NCBI RefSeq assembly: GCF_001666835.1
Contig: NZ_LZJF01000122.1
Location: 1 to 64,000, forward strand
DNA length: 64,000 nucleotides
Direction: 5' to 3'
From: Mycobacterium sp. E3251
Lineage (GTDB): Bacteria; Actinomycetota; Actinomycetes; Mycobacteriales; Mycobacteriaceae
How positions within the stretch are numbered: position 1 is the stretch's first letter; the number at the start of each line of letters is the position of its first letter. A model generated the notes under the pieces. That model searched no databases. It saw only the letters and a program-made list of their open reading frames with translations, and had not been told where the DNA came from. A program made the translations under genes and the position numbers. This document shows positions 1 through 6,933 of the stretch, in pieces.

Positions 1-1076
1 TGCAGGTGTTCAGCGAGGTGACACCGGAGCCCGACGAAAAGACCATCCGCCGCGGTGTCGCGATGCTGGCGCGGGTCCAACCCGATCTGCTGGTCGCCGT
101 CGGCGGCGGCTCGGTGCTGGACGCCGGCAAGGCGATCCGCCTGTTCTACGAACACCCGGAGAAGAGCCTCGATGAGCTGACGATGCCGTTCCTCGACCCG
201 CGCAAGCGCGTGGCCGACTATCCGGTCGACCGCCATCGCGTCCAATTGGTTGCCGTCCCAACCACATCGGGCACCGGATCAGAAGTCTCACCGGCGGCGG
301 TGTTGACGGTGCGCGGCAAGAAGGAGACGCTCGTCGACTACAGCCTGGTGCCCGACCTCGCGGTCGTCGACCCGGTCCTCACCTCGTCGATGCCGCGGAC
401 ACTGACCGCCGACACCGGCGTCGACGCGCTGACCCATGCCCTGGAGGCGGCCGTCTCGATCTTCGCGTCGCCGTATACGGACGCGTTGTGCGCCCAGGCG
501 GCGCGACTGATCTTCGATGCGTTGCCGAGGGCGTACGACGATCCCAACGACCTATCGGCGCGCACTGACATGTCCAATGCGGCAACGCTTGCCGGACTTG
601 CCTTTTCGAATGCGTTCGTCGGGACCAATCATGCGCTCGCCCATGCGGTCGGCGCTAGATTCGGGATTCCGCACGGCCGGGCGAACGGTATCTTCCTGCC
701 GCACGTGCTGCGTTACAACGCAAGTCTGCCCAGCAAGTTCATGCCCGCGCCGGGTTATTCCGCCTACGTCGCCCCGGACAAATACGCACAGCTCGGTCAA
801 CTGATCTTCGGCGGCCATGAGCCAGACGAGTGCCGCGCCCGGTTGTTCCATGGGGTCGATGATCTGCTGAACCGACTGAACATGCCCCGATCGGTGCGCG
901 AGTGCGGCATCGACGAGAAGCAATACCTGGGGGCGCTCCCGGCGTTGGCGATGACGGCGTTCGAGGACCTCAGCAACCGCACAAATCCGCGGATGCCCTT
1001 GGTGAGCGAGATCTCCGCTTTGCTTCGGGCGGCCTTCTACGGCGACGCCGAAGCTCAACCTCAACCCCGCAGCTGA
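1..1076 (+). CDS. Iron-containing alcohol dehydrogenase (AdhE ADH-domain type), 5' end outside window
   Basis: The frame is open from the first base, so the gene starts outside the window; about 358 residues are visible. The NAD-binding region has GGGS (about residue 33), followed by PTTSGTGSE and DYALTP-like text. Metal-binding motifs are DALTHALE and the paired HALAHAVG / IPHG histidines expected of group III Fe-ADHs. The text between (FYEHPE, IFDALPRAY, RANGIFLPHVLRYN) resembles the C-terminal ADH half of bifunctional AdhE more than simple butanol dehydrogenases. It probably interconverts an aldehyde and an alcohol with NAD(H). Whether an acetaldehyde-CoA dehydrogenase half is fused upstream cannot be seen. 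The 3' end overlaps the convergent F420 oxidoreductase gene by 16 bases. Confidence 0.85.
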   Translation, partial: QVFSEVTPEPDEKTIRRGVAMLARVQPDLLVAVGGGSVLDAGKAIRLFYEHPEKSLDELTMPFLDPRKRVADYPVDRHRVQLVAVPTTSGTGSEVSPAAVLTVRGKKETLVDYSLVPDLAVVDPVLTSSMPRTLTADTGVDALTHALEAAVSIFASPYTDALCAQAARLIFDALPRAYDDPNDLSARTDMSNAATLAGLAFSNAFVGTNHALAHAVGARFGIPHGRANGIFLPHVLRYNASLPSKFMPAPGYSAYVAPDKYAQLGQLIFGGHEPDECRARLFHGVDDLLNRLNMPRSVRECGIDEKQYLGALPALAMTAFEDLSNRTNPRMPLVSEISALLRAAFYGDAEAQPQPRS

Positions 1077-2017
1077 GGCAGCACATCACGCTCGTACGCC
1101 GCGAAGAACCCGTCCATGTCCGGGCCCACCTGCTGGACATACACCTCGTCGATGTCGGCGTCGAGGTACTCCCGCACCTTCGCGACGTGCGTGTCGGGGT
1201 CCGGTCCGCACGTGACCGCCTCGGCAACCTGGTCCGGCGTGACGAGAGACATCAGGGCGGCGAAGTCCTTGGGGCGCGGCAGGGTCTGCGCGGTTTGCCC
1301 GGGCAGCGCGTCGTTGCCCCACAGCCGGTGTGCCGCCTTCAGTGCGGTGTCGGCGTCCTTGTCCCAGCTGACTTTGGCGCCGGCCTGCACGGGTTTGTCA
1401 CCGCCGCCGGACTCGCGGAACGTCTTGACGAGGTCGGCCTCCGGCATCACCAGGACGAAGCCGTCCCCGATGCGTCCGGCCAGCTCCGCCCCCTGCGGGC
1501 CGAAACCGGAAACGTAGATCGGCACCGGCTGCTCGGGCCGTGTGTAGATGCGCGCTTCCTGCACCTCATAGTGCTTGCCGTGGTGACTCACCTCGTCGCC
1601 GCGGTGCAACAGGCGGATGACGTCGACCGCCTCCTCCAGCATCTCCTGGCGCACGCCGACCGACGGCCAAGGGTCGCCGAGGATGTGTTCGTTCAGCGCC
1701 TCGCCGCTGCCCACCCCGAGCACGAAGCGGCCGTCGAGTTGAACGGCGGCGGTGGCGGATGCCTGCGCGATGATCGCCGGGTGCGTCCGGACCGTCGGGC
1801 ACGTGACGGCGGTGCTGACGGGCAGCGACGTCACCTCGGAGAGCGCCCCGATGACGCCCCACACGAAGGGGCTCTGGCCCTGCTCGTCGTTCCAAGGGTG
1901 GAAATGATCGGAGATCCACAGCGCGTCAAACCCGGCCGCTTCCGCACGCTTAGCCTGGTCCACGAGTTCCTTGGGGCTGTACTGCTCGCAGGACAGAAAG
2001 TATCCGATCTTGGTCAT
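1061..2017 (-). CDS. LLM-class F420-dependent oxidoreductase (Fgd-like, TIGR03557 type)
   Basis: A 318-residue protein of the luciferase-like monooxygenase TIM-barrel superfamily, which in mycobacteria usually uses coenzyme F420. It begins MTKIGYFLSCEQ and has the AEAAGFDALWISDHFHPW segment typical of Fgd-like enzymes, then GVGSGEALNEHI and VSGFGP. It is closer to the F420-dependent glucose-6-phosphate dehydrogenase branch than to the other two LLM proteins in this window. The substrate is unknown. It is convergent with the alcohol dehydrogenase, so shared regulation is not implied. Confidence 0.85.
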   Translation of the reverse strand: MTKIGYFLSCEQYSPKELVDQAKRAEAAGFDALWISDHFHPWNDEQGQSPFVWGVIGALSEVTSLPVSTAVTCPTVRTHPAIIAQASATAAVQLDGRFVLGVGSGEALNEHILGDPWPSVGVRQEMLEEAVDVIRLLHRGDEVSHHGKHYEVQEARIYTRPEQPVPIYVSGFGPQGAELAGRIGDGFVLVMPEADLVKTFRESGGGDKPVQAGAKVSWDKDADTALKAAHRLWGNDALPGQTAQTLPRPKDFAALMSLVTPDQVAEAVTCGPDPDTHVAKVREYLDADIDEVYVQQVGPDMDGFFAAYERDVLPQLRG

Positions 2018-2152
2018 GCCGTGCGGGCTACCCGCTGCGCGCCCCGTTATGCACCGTCTTCGCCGTTATTCGGCGCCGAACGGCACGCTTCTCCAAAACC
2101 TTTGTGCCGCAAACACTTTCCGAAGCGTTGTCGCCGAGGGTGGCTCTGCCCA

Positions 2153-2842
2153 CTACGGGATCTTCTTTGCGATCCGTTTGGCGATCTCAATTCCCCGATC
2201 GTCGATGTGGTCGGCGCAGGCGCTTACATCGACGACAACGTTGTTCGCGGTTGTCAACGCCCGCTGGCACGCCCAGCCCTCCACGCCTTCCTCTTGGACC
2301 CGAGTGATCGCCAAAACGCCATCCGCGACGCTGGCCTTACTCAGCGACCAGTAATGGGGGCTCGCGTCGCCCGGGTCATGCAGATCGACACGCCGGTTAT
2401 CGCAATTGGCCCAGCCGGTCACCTGGCTTGCGTAGAAGTCATGGGCGGCCATAGCCCCCGGAAACGACACCACCGCCTGGTAGGCGATGTGGTCCGCACG
2501 ATCGCGGTGGTCCTTGAGTTCCTGAACGCGCACAGCTGTCCAGCCGCTGCCTTGGTATGAGTATTCCTGCGCTTCGGCCCAAACCAAGCATCCATCCTCG
2601 AGGGGACGATTGGTGTACATCGTGTCGGCGGAAGCCACGACCTCCATGTGAGCATCCATGATGGAGCCGACATCGCCGGTATCGAGCAGCAATCCGGACA
2701 GCGCACCGGGCGGCAGCGGTTGCGGCGCATGACCCAACGTCGGAGCCGCAACCACCCTTCCGCCGGTAGTCACGGTGCATCCCGCTGTTAGCGCGGACAA
2801 CACCAGGATCGACAGCGCATGCCGCTTGCCCGCTAACCTCAT
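2153..2842 (-). CDS. Exported lipoprotein with PknH-like extracellular sensor domain
   Basis: A 229-residue protein with a short signal peptide and a lipobox LTAGC ending at Cys22, so it is probably acylated and anchored outside the membrane. The remainder (GLLLDTGDVGSIM, CLVWAEAQEYSY, GWANCDNRRVDL, WACQRALTTANNVVVDV, conserved cysteines) matches the sensor domain on the C-terminus of the Ser/Thr kinase PknH, here without a kinase. Such free-standing sensor lipoproteins are common in mycobacteria, and their ligands are unknown. It lies beside the MspA porin gene in the same orientation but 124 bases separate them. Confidence 0.8.
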   Translation of the reverse strand: MRLAGKRHALSILVLSALTAGCTVTTGGRVVAAPTLGHAPQPLPPGALSGLLLDTGDVGSIMDAHMEVVASADTMYTNRPLEDGCLVWAEAQEYSYQGSGWTAVRVQELKDHRDRADHIAYQAVVSFPGAMAAHDFYASQVTGWANCDNRRVDLHDPGDASPHYWSLSKASVADGVLAITRVQEEGVEGWACQRALTTANNVVVDVSACADHIDDRGIEIAKRIAKKIP

Positions 2843-2966
2843 CGGCCTATTTCACCGCACTGCCGCATGGTCACCAAGCCTGTGCCGGGGCGCGCGCGAA
2901 TCGCTTCACTGACTTGGAGACTGGAATTCTCCAGAGCTCCCGCCCAGACCTGTCGATCCCGTGCGA

Positions 2967-3698
2967 TTAAACGGATTTGGTGACTCCGACGTACGACAGC
3001 ACCACGTCGGACAGGTCGCTCATCCGGGTCAACACCGCATAGGAACGGATGAACGACTGGCCCACGCATCCGTCGATCTTGATGTGGAAGTTGCTGATCA
3101 TGACCCAGGGGTTCGCTCCCTTGAATTGCTTCTTTATCACCGGCACCGTGAGGACGAGGCCGGGTTTCATTCCGATGCTCATCACGCCATTCATCGGGGT
3201 CGAAACAAACGGCAGCAGGGGCGGCAATGTACCGGTGGTGTCGAAGGTGGGGCTGACGCCCGGAATGATGCCGGCACCGCCCTCCATGATCACGCCGTTG
3301 GATGTACTCATATCGATGCCACAACCGATCTGGTAACCGACTTCCAGGATGCCGTGAGGCTCTTCCGGTCCCTTCAGCGAGCCGACGTAGATACCGCTGG
3401 CCATGTATTCGCGCGACGCTACAGAGGTGGTCAGCGGTGCCACGGGGACCTGCGCCTCGTCCTTCGCGCCCAGACCCAAGACCCAGCCGTCGGGAGTGTT
3501 GAGGATCACCGGGGGATTCGAGGGCACCGCTCCCCCGGCCGGCGCCGAAGTCGCAGCGGCAGGCTCGATCTCGGGACCGTCATCGGGATCGGCGATCGCC
3601 GTCGGCGTCGTGACCACAGACAAAACGAGGCAAGCGGCGACCACCAGCGCGCGACGAACGACCACGGCAACCGGCCTCACGCACGACAACGTACGCAC
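2967..3698 (-). CDS. MspA-family porin
   Basis: A 243-residue protein with a signal peptide cleaved near residue 36 (AIA/DP). The body carries the MspA family core: DGWVLGLGAKDEAQVPV, REYMASGIYVG, EVGYQIGCGIDMS, and a C-terminal CVGQSFIRSYAVL strand. MspA proteins form octameric outer-membrane pores that admit small hydrophilic solutes. M. tuberculosis lacks classical MspA, so this argues against a tuberculosis-complex origin. The N-terminal region after cleavage has an Ala/Pro/Glu-rich stretch that MspA itself lacks. Conductance and oligomer state are inferred from the family only. Confidence 0.85.
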   Translation of the reverse strand: MRTLSCVRPVAVVVRRALVVAACLVLSVVTTPTAIADPDDGPEIEPAAATSAPAGGAVPSNPPVILNTPDGWVLGLGAKDEAQVPVAPLTTSVASREYMASGIYVGSLKGPEEPHGILEVGYQIGCGIDMSTSNGVIMEGGAGIIPGVSPTFDTTGTLPPLLPFVSTPMNGVMSIGMKPGLVLTVPVIKKQFKGANPWVMISNFHIKIDGCVGQSFIRSYAVLTRMSDLSDVVLSYVGVTKSV

Positions 3699-3785
3699 TT
3701 GCCATTTCGAGTCGCGAAATTTGCTGGGCGGCCAATCGAAGTTGTTGTGTGTTTGTGACGCTTATGCGATATCGACACCGAAGGT

Positions 3786-3798
3786 AGAATTAAATTCT
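3786..3798. promoter_or_regulatory. Short AT-rich perfect palindrome (possible operator)
   Basis: The 13 bases read AGAATT-A-AATTCT, a perfect dyad in an AT-rich stretch that stands out from the GC-rich surroundings. It lies 38 bases upstream of the small secreted-protein gene and between it and the divergent porin gene. No protein is assigned. Confidence 0.35.
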
Positions 3799-3836
3799 GT
3801 TAGCCGGCAGTCGAGGCAAACAATGGAAGGGTCACG

Positions 3837-4097
3837 ATGATGAATCGTAGGTGGGCGACTCTAATTGTCGCAGGTTCGGTCGTGGCCGCAGCTTTGACCG
3901 GTGGAGCCGGAATGGCGGTCGGGGTAGCGCTCGCGTCTCCGGATCCGGGCCAGGTTGACGACATCCCGACGATCGACGAATGGCAGATCCAGTATCCGAC
4001 CACCATGACGAACCCATATGAAGATTCGGTCGGTTCGTCAGGCGACTGGGGTGGCGTCGGGATGTGGTGCCAGAATCTCCACGCCAACTGCAGCTGA
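3837..4097 (+). CDS. Small secreted protein, unknown function
   Basis: An 86-residue protein with a clear signal peptide (two Met at the start, hydrophobic core VAAALTGGAGMAVGVALA, cleavage near ALA/SP). The mature part is about 54 residues, acidic, and ends with two cysteines (MWCQNLHANCS) that could form a disulphide. Start: ATG at 3837 or the adjacent ATG at 3840, preceded by GGAAGGG. It is divergent from the MspA porin and shares the intergenic region containing the palindrome at 3786. I do not recognise a family. Confidence 0.65.
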   Translation: MMNRRWATLIVAGSVVAAALTGGAGMAVGVALASPDPGQVDDIPTIDEWQIQYPTTMTNPYEDSVGSSGDWGGVGMWCQNLHANCS

Positions 4098-4116
4098 TTA
4101 GCTACGCCCAATGCCA

Positions 4117-4545
4117 TTATCCCCCGGCGAGGGGAAGTGCCGTCCTGCGCAAGGCGTCGATCGAGTAGTTCCCGCCGCCCGTGAAGACCAGCAGCAGGAA
4201 CGCGAAGCAGAACAGGATCGCCAACCCGCCGCCGTTGCCCGCCGGCGGATCGGCGACGGGCCAGAGCGCTTGCGGCTGATGGATCCAGAAATAGGCGACC
4301 GCCATTTCGCCCGAGGCCACGAACGCGACGGCCCGGGTGAACAGGCCGGTCGCGATCAACAAGCCCGCGACGACTTCGATCAAACCGGCGTACCACCCGG
4401 GCCAGGACCCGAACTCGACGCGAACGGGCGAAGGGACGGGCCAATCGAACAGGCTCCTCGAGCCGTAGGCGGCGAACAGCAACCCGTAGACGGCCCGAAA
4501 CACACTCAGCACGGCCGGGGCGTAGCGGCTCAGATCCTTTGTCAC
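4117..4545 (-). CDS. DoxX-family membrane protein
   Basis: A 142-residue, four-helix membrane protein. It has the DoxX pattern: FRAVYGLLFAAYGSRSLF, WYAGLIEVVAGLLIATG, GEMAVAYFWIHQP and GNGGGLAILFCFAFLLLVF. I place the start at GTG 4545, whose last bases overlap the stop of the upstream hydrolase (GTGA), which indicates translational coupling. DoxX proteins are linked to redox and thiol homeostasis in mycobacteria (for example with SodA and SseA), but the reaction here is unknown. Confidence 0.8.
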   Translation of the reverse strand: MTKDLSRYAPAVLSVFRAVYGLLFAAYGSRSLFDWPVPSPVRVEFGSWPGWYAGLIEVVAGLLIATGLFTRAVAFVASGEMAVAYFWIHQPQALWPVADPPAGNGGGLAILFCFAFLLLVFTGGGNYSIDALRRTALPLAGG

Positions 4546-5465
4546 GATCCAAAGGTTACGGTCGCGGCCCAGTCGAGCAGGCGCCGCCAAAGCCGATGCC
4601 GACCCGACGCCATGTTGTGGCAGTGTGCGCTGTCGCCCAGCACCAGGGTGGTGATGTCCGGGCAGCTGCGATAGAGACCGGCCTCGGCGCGTGGGTCCGG
4701 TGAGACGTCGACGACGCCATACCCGAGCAACACGGGGACGTCGATCAGCGCGGCGTCTTCCGCGACGACCCCGGGAATCATGGCGGTGCCGAACACGCGC
4801 GGCACCATCGATTTTGCGACGACGCAGTCCGCGGCCACGACGTCGGCGGGGACATCGGCAAGGTGGAACCAACTCTGCAAGTGCTCGCGCGGACCCTCGA
4901 AGTAGGGCTGCTCCAAGGCGGACAGGATCTCCCGGGCGAGCTCGGCGCGTCCCTGCGCGGTCGCCGACCGGGCGATGAATACGGGATCGAGGTTCAGTGG
5001 TGCCACGTGTTGGTTGGTGCACCCGAGTAGGGCCAATGCGGCGAAGCTGGAGAACAGCGCTTGTTGGGTTATCGCGAGATAGCCGCCGAGGGAATGGGCC
5101 ATTGCCACGGGGCGTGCGTGGATTCCGGTTACTTCGGGCAACGCGGAGACCGCATGGGCGAGCGCGGCGGCGATGTCGGCGAAGCCGAAATCGCTTGCGG
5201 GCTGGGAGCTTTCGCCGGTACCCAGGGGGTCGACGGTGACGACGGCGTAGCCGTTCGCGGTGGCGAAATCGGCGAAGCTGTACCCGTGCTGGCCGGGGAT
5301 GTGCAGGTCCCAATAGTCGCGACTGTAGGTACCACCAGGCAGACAGACCAATAGTGCCTGCGCCTCCGCGCCGGTGCGCGTGGGATAGTACGTCGCCGCC
5401 AGCGACGCTTCCTCGCCGATAACGTCGCCGACATCGAACTTCACTGGCCGCGCGGGAAACGTCAT
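4542..5465 (-). CDS. Alpha/beta-fold hydrolase
   Basis: A 307-residue serine hydrolase. The chosen start is ATG 5465 (MTFPARPVKF); an upstream in-frame start would run into the divergent mmr promoter. Features in order: a CLPGGTY oxyanion segment near residue 41, nucleophile elbow AHSLGG with Ser125, an acidic residue in GYGVVDVSPD, and a C-terminal His in GDSAHCHNM. The substrate is unknown; the enzyme is probably an esterase or lactonase. It overlaps the downstream DoxX gene by four bases, so the two form an operon. It is divergent from mmr. Confidence 0.8.
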   Translation of the reverse strand: MTFPARPVKFDVGDVIGEEASLAATYYPTRTGAEAQALLVCLPGGTYSRDYWDLHIPGQHGYSFADFATANGYAVVTVDPLGTGESSQPASDFGFADIAAALAHAVSALPEVTGIHARPVAMAHSLGGYLAITQQALFSSFAALALLGCTNQHVAPLNLDPVFIARSATAQGRAELAREILSALEQPYFEGPREHLQSWFHLADVPADVVAADCVVAKSMVPRVFGTAMIPGVVAEDAALIDVPVLLGYGVVDVSPDPRAEAGLYRSCPDITTLVLGDSAHCHNMASGRHRLWRRLLDWAATVTFGS

Positions 5466-5493
5466 ACGCCGCAATCCTTCCACGACATGTCCT

Positions 5494-5511
5494 GTACACA
5501 CATACATGTAC
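5494..5511. promoter_or_regulatory. Inverted repeat in hydrolase/mmr intergenic region (TetR-type operator candidate)
   Basis: GTACA-N8-TGTAC lies in the 67-base gap between the divergent hydrolase and mmr genes and ends 21 bases before the mmr start. In M. tuberculosis the neighbouring TetR regulator Rv3066 represses mmr. No tetR gene adjoins mmr here, so the regulator would have to be encoded elsewhere. Confidence 0.45.
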
Positions 5512-5532
5512 GTCCGCACGCAAGGAGGCGCC

Positions 5533-5856
5533 TTGACTTATGTGTTTCTCCTCTGCGCCATCTTCGCAGAGGTGATAGCGACCAGCCTGCTCAAGAGCAC
5601 GGAAGGCTTCACCCGCCTGTGGCCGACCGTGATATGCCTGAGCGGCTATGCCGTCTCTTTCGCGCTCTTGGCGGTGTCCATTTCACGCGGCATGCAGACC
5701 GACGTCGCCTACGCGTTGTGGTCGGCAATCGGCACCGCGCTCATCGTGCTGATCGCCGTGCTGTTTCTCGGCTCAACGGTGTCGGTCGCCAAGGTGGTCG
5801 GGGTCGGGTTGATCATCGCCGGCGTGGTCACGCTGAACTTGTCCGGTGCCCATTGA
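5533..5856 (+). CDS. mmr: SMR-family multidrug efflux protein Mmr
   Basis: A 107-residue, four-helix small multidrug resistance transporter; it works as an antiparallel dimer exchanging protons for quaternary cations and dyes. The start is TTG 5533 behind a strong AAGGAGG at 5522, which gives exactly the length I recall for M. tuberculosis Mmr (Rv3065). The key membrane-embedded glutamate is Glu13 (CAIFAEVIATSLLK). GMQTDVAYALWSAIGTA and VVGVGLIIAGVVTLNL are also diagnostic. Loss of the adjacent regulator relative to M. tuberculosis is discussed under findings. Confidence 0.93.
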   Translation: MTYVFLLCAIFAEVIATSLLKSTEGFTRLWPTVICLSGYAVSFALLAVSISRGMQTDVAYALWSAIGTALIVLIAVLFLGSTVSVAKVVGVGLIIAGVVTLNLSGAH

Positions 5857-5858
5857 GG

Positions 5859-6692
5859 CTATGCGCTGGCCACCAGCGGTGCACTCAGCAGATCGAGTAG
5901 CGCGGCGGTCACCTCGCGCGGGCGTTCCTCCATGACATAGTGGTCGGCGCCGCGCAGCCGGGTCAGGTTGGCGTTCGGAATGGACGCGGCCAACTCGCGT
6001 GCGGAGCTGAACGGGATATAGGGATCGCGGTCACCCCAAATTACCGCGGCCGGGCACCGAATCGTCCCGAGTCCGTCCGCGAGCCACGGGACGGCCGCGA
6101 CCGGGTAATGAGCGAAGAAATTCCAGAACGTGCGCTTTCCCTCGGGCGAATTCATCCAGCCCAGATACTCGGCTTCCAGCGCGGTGTCGAAACAGCCGAG
6201 TCTTCGGTAGCGGGCAAGAGCTAGATGGTGCAGCGTGGCCAACGGAAGGTGTTGCGCGGCACGAGACAGCGGCGGGCGGGTGGCTATCCAGTGTTGGCCC
6301 CGCGAGAAGCGGTAGAACCACGGGCGAAAGATGCCATGTGCGCGGGTGTTCAACAGTGCGAGTCGCAGCACCCGCTCGGGATGACGGATGGCATAGCCGA
6401 GTCCGATGAAGCCACCGTAGTCGTGGGCGCACAGGTTGAACCGTTGCCACCCCAACTCCTCCACGAATCGTTCGATCCGCTCTACTTCGTTGTCGTAGGT
6501 CGGTCCGGTCGCCGGCGGATCGGACCGGCCGAAGCCTGGCCAGTCCGGCGCTACGACAAGATGGCTGTCGGACAGCGCCTTGATCTGATGGCGCCAGCAG
6601 GACGCGCTCTGCGGATATCCGTGCAGCAGTAGCACCGGCTCTCCCCTGCCAACGGCCTCGCCGAACACGTTGCATCCATCGATGTTCCACAT
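5859..6692 (-). CDS. Alpha/beta hydrolase, epoxide hydrolase / haloalkane dehalogenase-like
   Basis: A 277-residue protein. It has HGYPQS (oxyanion hole, about residues 24-29), a WPGFGRSDPP loop, an Asp nucleophile in AHDYGG (Asp91), the acid in WGDRDPYIP, and the catalytic base in GADHYVMEE (His251). An Asp rather than Ser nucleophile points to epoxide hydrolase or dehalogenase chemistry. The substrate cannot be told from sequence. It ends two bases after the convergent mmr stop codon. Confidence 0.8.
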   Translation of the reverse strand: MWNIDGCNVFGEAVGRGEPVLLLHGYPQSASCWRHQIKALSDSHLVVAPDWPGFGRSDPPATGPTYDNEVERIERFVEELGWQRFNLCAHDYGGFIGLGYAIRHPERVLRLALLNTRAHGIFRPWFYRFSRGQHWIATRPPLSRAAQHLPLATLHHLALARYRRLGCFDTALEAEYLGWMNSPEGKRTFWNFFAHYPVAAVPWLADGLGTIRCPAAVIWGDRDPYIPFSSARELAASIPNANLTRLRGADHYVMEERPREVTAALLDLLSAPLVASA

Positions 6693-6933
6693 GGTCGAAA
6701 CGTATTCGGATCCATGCTCGCGCTACCCCTCGCATCAAGACACGCGGCGCTCCATTCCCGCCACCGCAGGCTCTCCTACGGCCAACGCCGTTTCGTCGCC
6801 GGCCCGTGAGCTGGTGTTTACGCAACAGCCTTCAACTGCGCGCCCGGTGTGCAAGCATCGCTGCCAGACTGACGGTCTGCCGCCCGCGGGCGATCAGGTT
6901 GATTGCGGCAACCTCGAGGAAGTAGGACCCACC

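Noticed and set aside
902-2560. Long plus-strand open frame of about 550 codons
   Set aside because: It runs across the end of the alcohol dehydrogenase gene and opposite the F420 oxidoreductase; composition is that of an antisense shadow.
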